Source of the DNA: an uncultured Campylobacter sp.
GTDB lineage: Bacteria; Campylobacterota; Campylobacteria; Campylobacterales; Campylobacteraceae
NCBI RefSeq assembly: GCF_937921625.1
Contig: NZ_CAKZTI010000028.1
Coordinates: forward strand, 25,692-89,691
Length of the DNA: 64,000 nucleotides
Reading direction: 5' to 3'
Shown here: one piece after another, positions 9,149 to 17,024 of the stretch
Layout: every line of letters begins with the position of its first letter
How positions within the stretch are numbered: position 1 is the first letter of the stretch
Translations under genes and position numbers: made by a program
Notes under the pieces: generated by a model
What the model saw: the letters and a program-made list of their open reading frames with translations, nothing else
The model's database searches: none
Told to the model about the DNA's origin: nothing

Positions 9149-10137
9149 AAGCTATTATTTACACGACAAGCGATGGCAAGTCAAGATTTTCTTTGCAAAA
9201 ATTTGATGAACAGCTTTGGCTGACGCAACTTGAAATCGCGGAACTTTACCAGACGACCAAACAAAATATTAGCAAGCATATAAAGGCTATTTTTTTAGAA
9301 AATGAGATAGATGAAAAAGCAACTGTCAACTTTCAGTTGACAGTTCAAAATGAAGGCGGGCGCAATATAAAGCGTAAAATGGCTTATTATCCTTTGCCTT
9401 TGATTATAGCCGTAGGTTACCGCGTGCGTTCATCTCGCGGTACGCAGTTTCGTCAGTGGGCGACGCAATGCTTAGGAGAATATATAAAAAAGGGTTTTGC
9501 GCTTGACGACGAACGCTTAAAAGGCACGGGCGGCGGCGATTATTTCAAAGAGTTGCTTGAACGCATTCGCGATATCCGTAGTAGCGAAAAAGCGATGTAT
9601 CGCCAAGTACTCGACCTTTACGCCACTAGCTACGACTACGATCCAAAAAGCGACGAGAGTATTAAATTTTTTAAAATAGTTCAAAACAAGCTTCATTACG
9701 CCGTTAGCGAGCAAACCGCCTCCGAGATTATTTTTAGTAGAGTAAACGGAGATAAAGAATTTATGGGGCTTACAAATTTTAAAGGCCAAATGCCGACGCT
9801 AAACGAGGCTAAAACGGCGAAAAATTACCTAAGCGAGGATGAACTTTTTAGATTAAATCGCTTGGTTTCGGCGTTTTTCGATCTTGCCGAGGTGAAGGCG
9901 CACGAGCGCGAGCCGATGTATATGAGAGACTGGATAAGCGAGCTGGATAAATTTAGCGTAACTTACGGCAAAGGCGTTTTGCAAAATGCTGGCTCGGTAA
10001 GTCATAGCGAGGCTATGAAAAAAGTTGACACCGAATATGCAAAATACCGACAAAACAACCTAACTCCGGTCGAGAAAGAATATATAAACGCCGTCAAAAG
10101 TATAAATTTAAAGCTAAAAGACAAAGGCAAGAAATGA
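9145..10137 (+). CDS. rhuM: RhuM family protein within type I RM operon
   Basis: 330 aa, resembling the RhuM (virulence RhuM/COG3943) family, whose biochemical role is not settled. The N-terminal part (about residues 25-55, WLTQLEIAELYQTTKQNISK) looks like a winged-helix DNA-binding segment that senses a target and is followed by KHIKAIF. The middle has the family-typical MAYYPLPLIIAVGYRVRSSRG segment (in part) and FRQWATQCL. The helical C-terminal half ends in a Lys-rich tail. It overlaps both hsdM and hsdS by four bases, so it is made with the modification enzyme. C. jejuni hsd loci also carry extra ORFs between hsd genes. A role as accessory or control factor is inference. Confidence 0.85.
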   Translation: MKAIIYTTSDGKSRFSLQKFDEQLWLTQLEIAELYQTTKQNISKHIKAIFLENEIDEKATVNFQLTVQNEGGRNIKRKMAYYPLPLIIAVGYRVRSSRGTQFRQWATQCLGEYIKKGFALDDERLKGTGGGDYFKELLERIRDIRSSEKAMYRQVLDLYATSYDYDPKSDESIKFFKIVQNKLHYAVSEQTASEIIFSRVNGDKEFMGLTNFKGQMPTLNEAKTAKNYLSEDELFRLNRLVSAFFDLAEVKAHEREPMYMRDWISELDKFSVTYGKGVLQNAGSVSHSEAMKKVDTEYAKYRQNNLTPVEKEYINAVKSINLKLKDKGKK

Positions 10138-10799
10138 GTAAAATTTTTGATTTGATAAACGAGCTTTGTCCGCAAGGGGTGGAGTTTAGGGAGCTTGGAG
10201 AGATTGGTTATTTTTATGGTGGTTTAAACGGAAAAACAAAAGATGATTTTGTAAAACACGGTAACGTAAAATATATAACCTATATGAATGTTTTTTCAAA
10301 TTTAAGTATAGATTTGAATGCGCTTGAATTTGTAAAAATAGAAAATAATGAAAGGCAAAATTTAGTTGCTTACGGCGATGTTTTATTTACAGGCTCGTCT
10401 GAAACTAGAAACGAATGTGGATTTTCATCTGTTCTTACTAAAAAACCAGAAGAACCAATTTATTTAAATAGTTTTTGCTTTGGCTTTCGTTTAAATGATT
10501 TAAGTTTATTTGAACCAGAATTTCTAAAATATATTTTTAGAAGTAAATTTCTGAGAGCACAAATTATTAAGACGGCCAATGGAGTAACTCGTTTTAATAT
10601 TTCAAAAACAAAATTTCAAAAAATCAAACTCCCCGTACCTCCTCTGGAAGTACAGCGTGAAATAGTCCGCATTTTGGACTGTTTCACGCTGCTTACAGCA
10701 GAGCTTACAGCAGAGCTTACAGCTAGGAAAAAGCAATACGAATTTTATCGCGACTTTCTTTTAAGCTTTGACGAGCTCAATAAAAATGGGGGGGTATGA
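10134..10799 (+). CDS. hsdS: Type I RM specificity subunit HsdS, N-terminal half (TRD1 plus central repeat), phase-off form
   Basis: DNA-recognition subunit, here only the first half. After the N-terminal FDLINELCPQGVEFRELGEI it has one target-recognition domain, then the conserved helix entered by LPVPPLEVQREIVRILDCF, TAEL repeats and KKQYEFYRDFLLSFDELN. The frame runs into a run of seven G and ends at once (NGGV, stop TGA 10797-10799) with 221 aa, about half of a normal HsdS. Deleting one G joins it to the following frame. Half-size HsdS proteins can pair to form a functional symmetric subunit in other systems, so this is not necessarily a null state. It is clearly AT-rich. Confidence 0.9.
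   Translation: MSKIFDLINELCPQGVEFRELGEIGYFYGGLNGKTKDDFVKHGNVKYITYMNVFSNLSIDLNALEFVKIENNERQNLVAYGDVLFTGSSETRNECGFSSVLTKKPEEPIYLNSFCFGFRLNDLSLFEPEFLKYIFRSKFLRAQIIKTANGVTRFNISKTKFQKIKLPVPPLEVQREIVRILDCFTLLTAELTAELTARKKQYEFYRDFLLSFDELNKNGGV
10691..10724 (+). repeat. 12-bp tandem repeat coding TAEL in the central spacer of HsdS
   Basis: GCTTACAGCAGA at 10691-10702 is repeated exactly at 10703-10714 and in part at 10715-10724. In frame it encodes TAEL-TAEL-TA in the helical spacer between the recognition domains. In EcoR124-type (type IC) enzymes two versus three TAEL copies set a 6- or 7-bp gap in the bipartite target, by unequal recombination. The copy number here corresponds to the two-repeat form. 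The repeat is seen; the effect on target spacing is by analogy. Confidence 0.9.
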
Positions 10800-11373
10800 A
10801 CTAAAAACACTTAGGAGCATTGCAGACTACTCGAGCGATAGAATTAAATTTGACTCTTTAAATGAGCTAAATTACGTCGGCGTGGAAAATTTGCTTCAAA
10901 ATAAAGCAGGGAAAGTATCGTCAAAATACGTTCCGGCGAGCGGAAATTGTACTAAGTTTGAAAGCGGCGATATTTTGATAGGCAATATTCGTCCTTATTT
11001 AAAGAAAATTTGGCAAGCTGACTGCACTGGTGGAGCAAGTGGCGACGTTTTGGTTTTGCGTTTAAACGACGAAAGCGTCAATTCTAGATATTTGTATCAA
11101 ATTTTGGCTGATGATAAATTTTTCGATTATAATATGAAAAATGCAAAAGGCGCAAAAATGCCACGAGGAAATAAGAATGCTATTTTGGAATATAAAATCC
11201 CTGTTCCATCACTACCAACCCAGCGCAAAATCGTCGAAGTCCTTGACAAATTCGATACGCTCGTGAACTCTATAGCCGAGGGCCTTCCGTGTGAGATAAA
11301 GCTAAGACAAAAGCAGTATGAATATTACAGAGAAAGGCTATTAAGCTTTACGGAAATTAAAAAGGAGATATAG
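10786..11373 (+). CDS. hsdS: HsdS C-terminal half (TRD2 and distal conserved region)
   Basis: Second half of the specificity subunit in the +1 frame. The ATG at 10786 uses the first G of the G7 tract; a TTG at 10768 is an alternative. It contains TRD2 (YVGVENLLQNKAGKVSS to AKMPRGNK) and the distal helix IPVPSLPTQRKIVEVLDKF with RQKQYEYYRERLLSF, which mirrors the corresponding part of the first half, as expected for the pseudo-dimeric HsdS architecture. No good ribosome site is visible for a separate start, so this half may mainly be made when the frame is fused. The stop TAG overlaps the GTG of prrC. Confidence 0.85.
   Translation: MGGYELKTLRSIADYSSDRIKFDSLNELNYVGVENLLQNKAGKVSSKYVPASGNCTKFESGDILIGNIRPYLKKIWQADCTGGASGDVLVLRLNDESVNSRYLYQILADDKFFDYNMKNAKGAKMPRGNKNAILEYKIPVPSLPTQRKIVEVLDKFDTLVNSIAEGLPCEIKLRQKQYEYYRERLLSFTEIKKEI
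10788..10794 (+). repeat. G7 homopolymer at the break between the two hsdS halves
   Basis: Seven G at the exact point where hsdS changes frame. With G7 the first half stops six bases after the tract (10797-10799). With G6 the frame reads NKNGGYELKTL straight into the second half, giving one HsdS of about 411 aa. The gonococcal NgoAV hsdS has a comparable poly-G switch. A base-calling error in the tract would look the same, so read-level evidence is needed. Confidence 0.85.
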
Positions 11374-12464
11374 TGTTTATAGGTACTCTTAATGAGATAG
11401 CTAGCCAGCTTAAAAGTGCAAATGAGAAAGCACAGCTAATTTATGCTTTTAACGGTACGGGCAAGACTCGTTTATCTGTAGAATTTAAAAATTTAATAGA
11501 ATCAGGAGCCGATGAAAACAGTGACTCTGACCAAAAGAAAATTATTTATTATAATGCTTTTACGCAGGATTTATTTTATTGGGATAACGATATAGAAAAT
11601 GATGTCGAGCCAAAATTAAAAATACAACCGAATTCTTTTACTAGCTGGGTATTTCAAGAACAAGGATTGGATAAAGAGGTTATTGATACTTTTCAGCTTT
11701 ATGTAGGTAAAAAGCTTGAACCTAGATTCGATGCAAATTTTTCAGAAGTTTCTTTTTCTTTTATAGATGACAATGCCTCCGAAGATAATATTAAAATTTC
11801 AAAAGGAGAAGAAAGTATTTTTATTTGGAGTATTTTTTATGTATTAATAAGGCAAGTAATAAATGAATTAAATATAGCGGAACCAGATAATCGATCAACT
11901 CACGAATTTGATGATCTGGAATATTTTTTTATAGATGATCCAGTTAGTTCGCTGGACGAGAACAATCTAATAGAAATAGCTGTGAATTTAGCTGAGAGAA
12001 TAAAGGGGAGCAAATCTGATATAAAATTTATCATTACTACGCATAATCCCCTATTTTATAATGTTTTGCACAATGGACTAAATGCCTATAAATTTGTTTT
12101 AAAAAACAATGAAGACGGGGTGTATATTTTAGAAGAACAAGAAAACGATTCGCCCTTTGCTTATCATCTGTATTTAAAAGCCGAGATAGAAAAAGCCATT
12201 GAGAGCAATCAAATCAAGAAGTACCATTTTAATTTTCTAAGAAATATTTTGGAAAAGACTTCTACTTTTCTTGGTTATAAAAGCTGGGGCGATCTCTTGC
12301 CGAATACTCCAGGCGGAGATTCAAAACCGTATGAAACAAGACTGATTAATATTTCAAGTCATTCTAAACATTCTGCCGAAGAGAGTGTTGAGCCAAACGA
12401 TAACGACAAAAGAGTATTAGGATTTTTAATTCAGGAAATTAGCTCAATATACCATTTTAAATAA
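11373..12464 (+). CDS. prrC: PrrC-like tRNA anticodon nuclease (restriction-linked suicide nuclease)
   Basis: 363 aa, strongly resembling E. coli PrrC, which cleaves tRNA-Lys in the anticodon loop when phage T4 disables the associated type IC enzyme. The N-terminal ABC-like NTPase has Walker A AFNGTGKTR (about 25-33), the PrrC motif YYNAFTQDLFYWDND, signature ISKGEES, Walker B FFIDDPVSSLDENN and H-loop ITTHNP. The C-terminal nuclease domain retains the triad Arg290, Glu294 (RNILEKTSTFLGY) and His330 (ISSHSKHS), matching E. coli Arg320, Glu324 and His356. The GTG start overlaps the hsdS stop, with AAGGAGA before it. The position between hsdS and hsdR is that of prrC in its E. coli locus. Very AT-rich. 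Target tRNA not shown. Confidence 0.93.
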   Translation: MFIGTLNEIASQLKSANEKAQLIYAFNGTGKTRLSVEFKNLIESGADENSDSDQKKIIYYNAFTQDLFYWDNDIENDVEPKLKIQPNSFTSWVFQEQGLDKEVIDTFQLYVGKKLEPRFDANFSEVSFSFIDDNASEDNIKISKGEESIFIWSIFYVLIRQVINELNIAEPDNRSTHEFDDLEYFFIDDPVSSLDENNLIEIAVNLAERIKGSKSDIKFIITTHNPLFYNVLHNGLNAYKFVLKNNEDGVYILEEQENDSPFAYHLYLKAEIEKAIESNQIKKYHFNFLRNILEKTSTFLGYKSWGDLLPNTPGGDSKPYETRLINISSHSKHSAEESVEPNDNDKRVLGFLIQEISSIYHFK

Positions 12465-12484
12465 GAAACTAACAAAGGAAGAAA

Positions 12485-15400
12485 ATGACCGAAATCAAGC
12501 CGATAGCCGAGAGTAAAAATTTCATAGTCCTGGACGTTTATGAAAAAATCATCCAGCCGTCAACCTACCAAAGCGAAGCGGATATGGAGCGCGAGCTGAT
12601 AAACGATCTAGTTGCACAAGGCTACGAATATGCAAAAGAAATAAATTCTCCTGCAAAGCTGTTAGAAAATTTAAAACAGCGACTGGAAAGCCTAAACGAG
12701 GTTAAATTTACGTCATCTGAATGGACTAGGTTTCTTAGCGAATATCTCGACGCGCCAAACGACGGAGTGAATGAAAAGACTCGCAAAATCCAAGACAATC
12801 ACATTTATGATTTTGTTTTTGATGATGGGCATATACAAAATATCTACCTTCTCGATAAGAAAAATATCGCGCGAAATAGCGTGCAAGTCGTTAATCAATT
12901 CGAGCAAACGGGATCGTTTGTCAATAGATACGACGTTACTATTTTGATTAACGGATTACCGCTCGTGCAAATCGAACTAAAAAAGCGCGGCGTGGCGATA
13001 AGAGAAGCGTTCAATCAAATCCACCGCTATGCCAAAGAGAGCTTTAATACGTCAAATTCGCTATTTAAATACCTGCAAATTTTTGTTATCTCAAACGGCA
13101 CGGATACGCGTTACTTTGCAAATACCACAAAACGCGACAAGAGTAGTTTCGATTTTACTATCAACTGGGCGGATTCTAAAAATTTGCCAATTAGGGACAT
13201 AAAGGACTTTACTGCGACTTTTTTAGCGAAAAATACGCTTTTAAGCGTGCTAATAAAATACTGCGTATTTGATGCGAGCGATACGCTGCTAATCATGCGT
13301 CCGTATCAGATCGCAGCAACCGAGCGTATATTGTGGAAGATAAATAGCTCGCATCTTAGCAAATGCTATGCAAAGCCGGAGGGCGGTGGATATATCTGGC
13401 ATACGACAGGATCGGGCAAAACTCTAACTAGCTTTAAGGCAGCAAGGCTCGCTACTCAGCTTGATTTTATAGATAAGGTCTTTTTCGTAGTAGATCGTAA
13501 GGATCTAGACTATCAGACGATGAAGGAGTATCAAAAATTTCAAAAAGATAGCGTAAATGGCTCCGCAAGCTGCGCCGAACTAAAACGAAATACGGAAAAA
13601 GAGGACGGCAAAATAATAGTAACGACCATACAAAAGCTAAATAATCTAATGAAAAGCGAAAGCGAGCTGGCCGTATATCAAAAGGAGGTCGTTTTTATAT
13701 TTGACGAGTGCCACCGCTCGCAGTTTGGCGAGGCACAGAAAAATTTAAAGAAAAAATTTAAGCGATTTTTCCAGTTCGGTTTTACTGGTACGCCGATATT
13801 TCCGCAAAATGCGTCAGGGGCGGAGACGACGCAAAGCGTATTTGGAAGCGAGCTTCACTCGTATATATTAACCGATGCCGTACGAGACGAAAAAGTGCTT
13901 AAATTTAAGGTTGATTATAACAACGTAAGACCTAAATTTAGAGAATTTGAGACCGAAAAAGATGAGCTAAAACTAAGCGCTGCGGAGAGTAAAGAGGCAT
14001 TTTTGCACCCTGATCGTATAAAAGAGATTTCGCAGTATATCCTGGATCGTTTTAGGCAAAAAACGCACCGACTAAACGCAAGCGGTAAAGGCTTTAACGC
14101 TATGTTTGCAGTAAGCTCTATCGAGGCCGCGAAGCTATACTACGAGGCGTTTAAAAATTTACAAAAAGATAAAGAGCGACCGCTAAAAGTAGCAACGACT
14201 TTTTCATTTTCGCAAAACGAGGAGCAGGGTGTTATAGGTGAGATAGCAGACGAAAATTTTGAGCCAGAGACGATGGATATGAGCTCAAAAGAATTTCTAA
14301 ATGTGGCGATAAAAGATTATAACGCCTATTTTAGGACGAATTTTAGCATCGAGGGCAGGTCGTTTCAGGACTATTACCGCGACTTGAGTGAACGCATGAA
14401 AAAGCAAGAAGTCGATTTGCTCTTGGTTGTGGGCATGTTTTTAACAGGGTTCGACGCACCTACGTTAAATACGCTATTCGTAGATAAAAATTTACGTTAT
14501 CACGGGCTTATGCAGGCTTTTTCACGTACGAATAGAATCCTAGACGCCACTAAGACCTTTGGCAATATCGTGACTTTTAGAGACTTGCAGCAAGCTACGA
14601 TCGATGCCATCACGCTTTTTGGTAAAAACAGTACCAAAAACGTAATTTTGGAAAAAAGCTATAAGGAATATATGCAGGGCTTTACCGATGCTGCTACCGG
14701 CGAGGCCAGACGAGGATTTCTAGAAGTTGCGAGCGAGCTTGAGGCGCGCTTCTCAGATCCTAACGCAATAGAAACGCAAAAGGATAAAAAGGATTTTGTT
14801 AAGCTTTTTGGCGAGTATCTTCGCGTAGAAAATGCTCTGCAAAACTATGACGAATTTGCGGCGCTGCAGGCTCTGCAAGGGGTAAATTTGAATGATGAGA
14901 ATGCCGTGCGCGAATTTAAAGAAAAATTTTATCTAAGCGAAGAGGATTTGCAGGAGATGCAAAGCATAAAAGTGCCCAGCGTGCGAGCGCTCCAAGACTA
15001 CCGCTCTACCTATAACGATATAAGAGACTGGCTAAGAAAAGAAAGAGCGGGCGAGCAAAAAGAAGCACAAAAAATAGACTGGGACGACGTAGTCTTTGAG
15101 ATTGACCTACTCAAGTCGCAGGAGATAAATTTAGATTACATTCTAGGATTGATATTTGAGCATAACAAAAAGATCAAAGATAAAGTTGCACTCGCTGAGG
15201 AGATCCGCCGAATCATACGCGCCAGCCTAGAAAATCGCTCAAAAGAGGGGCTGATAGTGGACTTTATAAATAATACCGATTTGGACGAGTTAAAAGATAG
15301 AGCTGGCGTTGTTGAGGCATTTTTTAAATTTGCAAAAGGCGAGATGTTGCACGAAGCAAAAGAACTGATTGGCTCGTTAAATTTAAATGAAAATGCTGCA

Positions 15401-15580
15401 AAAAGGTATATTAGCGCGTCGTTAAAACGCGGATATGCTAGCGAAAGCGGAACTGATTTAAACGAAATTTTACCTAAAATGAGTCCTCTAAATCCAAAGT
15501 ATCTAAGCGTGAAGCAAAATGTTTTTGAAAAAATCGCCTTTTTTGTGGATAAATTTAAGGAAGTCGGTATTGAGGTTTAG
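12485..15580 (+). CDS. hsdR: Type I restriction endonuclease/translocase subunit HsdR (type IC-like)
   Basis: Motor and nuclease of the restriction complex, cutting unmethylated DNA after ATP-driven translocation. It is 1031 aa (EcoR124I HsdR is 1038). The PD-(D/E)xK nuclease residues are Asp150, Glu164 and Lys166 (QIELKKRG), each one position from EcoR124I. Walker A is TTGSGKT (307-313), the DEAD-type box is DECH (407-410), followed by FGFTGTPIF; the second RecA domain has GLMQAFSRTNRI. The helical C-terminal part binds the methylase. It begins 20 bases after prrC with AAAGGAAG as ribosome site and closes the island. All catalytic motifs are intact. Confidence 0.95.
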   Translation: MTEIKPIAESKNFIVLDVYEKIIQPSTYQSEADMERELINDLVAQGYEYAKEINSPAKLLENLKQRLESLNEVKFTSSEWTRFLSEYLDAPNDGVNEKTRKIQDNHIYDFVFDDGHIQNIYLLDKKNIARNSVQVVNQFEQTGSFVNRYDVTILINGLPLVQIELKKRGVAIREAFNQIHRYAKESFNTSNSLFKYLQIFVISNGTDTRYFANTTKRDKSSFDFTINWADSKNLPIRDIKDFTATFLAKNTLLSVLIKYCVFDASDTLLIMRPYQIAATERILWKINSSHLSKCYAKPEGGGYIWHTTGSGKTLTSFKAARLATQLDFIDKVFFVVDRKDLDYQTMKEYQKFQKDSVNGSASCAELKRNTEKEDGKIIVTTIQKLNNLMKSESELAVYQKEVVFIFDECHRSQFGEAQKNLKKKFKRFFQFGFTGTPIFPQNASGAETTQSVFGSELHSYILTDAVRDEKVLKFKVDYNNVRPKFREFETEKDELKLSAAESKEAFLHPDRIKEISQYILDRFRQKTHRLNASGKGFNAMFAVSSIEAAKLYYEAFKNLQKDKERPLKVATTFSFSQNEEQGVIGEIADENFEPETMDMSSKEFLNVAIKDYNAYFRTNFSIEGRSFQDYYRDLSERMKKQEVDLLLVVGMFLTGFDAPTLNTLFVDKNLRYHGLMQAFSRTNRILDATKTFGNIVTFRDLQQATIDAITLFGKNSTKNVILEKSYKEYMQGFTDAATGEARRGFLEVASELEARFSDPNAIETQKDKKDFVKLFGEYLRVENALQNYDEFAALQALQGVNLNDENAVREFKEKFYLSEEDLQEMQSIKVPSVRALQDYRSTYNDIRDWLRKERAGEQKEAQKIDWDDVVFEIDLLKSQEINLDYILGLIFEHNKKIKDKVALAEEIRRIIRASLENRSKEGLIVDFINNTDLDELKDRAGVVEAFFKFAKGEMLHEAKELIGSLNLNENAAKRYISASLKRGYASESGTDLNEILPKMSPLNPKYLSVKQNVFEKIAFFVDKFKEVGIEV

Positions 15581-16049
15581 GCACGACTTAATTTGGATGT
15601 ATTATTTTGTACTATATAAGCGATGCAAATAGGCGTTTTATGCGTTTAGATTATATTTTTACAGACGAAAATTATTAGAAAAATTGTTGTTGAGTTATAA
15701 AATATATTGCATTGAAAACAAAGAAGTATAATTTGTGTCAATACGATGATGTAGATTCGTATAAATTTTAAAATTTAGCTCCTCGCCGCTGTTGTTATCG
15801 CTCCAAACGGCGACGAGTTTTGAGGCGGCATCGATGTGGGAGCAAAATTTACTCGCGCCAAAGTCCGCAGCGCTTATGCCGCTACTTCTAGGATCACTTT
15901 TAAGTTCGGTAAAATTTTTGATAGTTATCACCACGAAGCCTTTAAATTTTATCAAAATTTTACGCGCGAGCGGATAAGCTGCGCGCTTACCCTTGCGTTA
16001 TCGGCGTTAAATTCTATAAAATTTAATGCGCGGCATCGGATTTTAAAAT
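15581..16049. other. 469-bp gap at the right edge of the RM island; no convincing gene
   Basis: AT-rich stretch after hsdR, then a segment with mixed composition. A minus-strand open frame (about 15695-16000; fragment AAYPLARKILIKFKGF, then ITIKNFTELKSDPR) and two plus-strand frames overlap one another; none has a ribosome site or a family I recognise. It may hold a decayed gene, or nothing. Several AAATTT words are present. No tRNA or direct repeat was identified that would mark an island end. Confidence 0.4.
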
Positions 16050-16940
16050 TTACCGCCTTTTTTGCACTTTAACTTTCGGAGCGGTTTTTGTGCCTTGCGC
16101 TTTTGCCTGTGGGCGCTCGATAATGCGGATATTGGCATTTGAGCGGAGCCTATCGTTGAACTCGGTGATCGCTTTTTTGCGCTCAGAGGTCACGTAGCCC
16201 TCGATCGCTCTGTCTTGCACGCTGTCAAAATCAAGCGTACGAAGCCCTTTTTTGTCGTTTACGTAAAACATCTCGTAGCCGTTTCGCGTAGGAATGATCG
16301 GCGAGAATTTGCCCTGTTCGACGTTCGTGACGATGTATTTGAGCCCCTCATCCATTTGGTTTGCTTTTAGGGTTCCTTGCATCACGTAAACATCGCTCGG
16401 ACGGAGCTTCGGATTTGCGCGGATCTTATCGAGCGGAGCTTGCGATTTTGCGATATAGCGGGTGAGCGTGATGCTGTCGAAAGTCGTGAATAATGAACTA
16501 TTTTGGCTATAGAATTTTTTGACATTTTCAGGGGTCGTGCGGTGCTGCACTTCAGAAAAGATCGAACCGTAGAGCTTTTCTTCAAGCAGTGTGCGGCGGA
16601 CATTTGCTTTAAAGTCATCGTAGTTTATACCTTGCTTTTGCACAGCGGTTTTGAGCTGGTCTAAGCTAAGCTTATTTTGATCGGCGATTGCTTTGAGTCT
16701 CGCGTCGATCTCCGCGTCATTTACCGCGATGCCGCGGCGTTTAATCTCGGATTGTTGCAGCTTTTGCCCGATTAAAATTTCCATCGCGGCTTGCGGCGAA
16801 GCGCCCGTTAGCTTTTGCACTTTGGCTAGTTCGTAGCCGGTGATCGGCTCATTATCTACCACGGCGATGACGCCGTTTACTATTTCGGCATTTGCACAAA
16901 CAGCACAGATCATTGCGGAAAAAAGCAGTTTCTTTATCAT
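16050..16940 (-). CDS. SurA-like periplasmic peptidyl-prolyl isomerase/chaperone
   Basis: Helps outer-membrane proteins fold in the periplasm. 296 aa with a clear signal peptide (MIKKLLFSAMICAVCANA, cut before Glu). A SurA N-terminal helical domain (NGVIAVVDNEPITGYELAKV to about residue 130) is followed by a parvulin-like domain (about 135-245) and a basic tail (KVKVQKRR). It is short for a SurA, resembling the single-parvulin Campylobacter form. AAAGG precedes the start. It is divergent from gltX with an 84-bp shared promoter region, the same neighbourhood as in C. jejuni (from memory, Cj1289/gltX/malic enzyme). Confidence 0.85.
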   Translation of the reverse strand: MIKKLLFSAMICAVCANAEIVNGVIAVVDNEPITGYELAKVQKLTGASPQAAMEILIGQKLQQSEIKRRGIAVNDAEIDARLKAIADQNKLSLDQLKTAVQKQGINYDDFKANVRRTLLEEKLYGSIFSEVQHRTTPENVKKFYSQNSSLFTTFDSITLTRYIAKSQAPLDKIRANPKLRPSDVYVMQGTLKANQMDEGLKYIVTNVEQGKFSPIIPTRNGYEMFYVNDKKGLRTLDFDSVQDRAIEGYVTSERKKAITEFNDRLRSNANIRIIERPQAKAQGTKTAPKVKVQKRR

Positions 16941-16968
16941 TTTTAACCTTTATTTAGTCTTTTTGCTT

Positions 16969-16974
16969 TATAAT
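16969..16974 (+). promoter_or_regulatory. Probable -10 box for gltX
   Basis: TATAAT, preceded by T-rich sequence, 51 bases before the gltX ATG, in the divergent surA-like/gltX gap. Campylobacter sigma70 promoters typically show a good -10 with a weak -35, as here. Confidence 0.5.
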
Positions 16975-17024
16975 TACAAGATCGCGATTATAACATTAAA
17001 TGGTAATTTTTGCAAAGGAATTTT

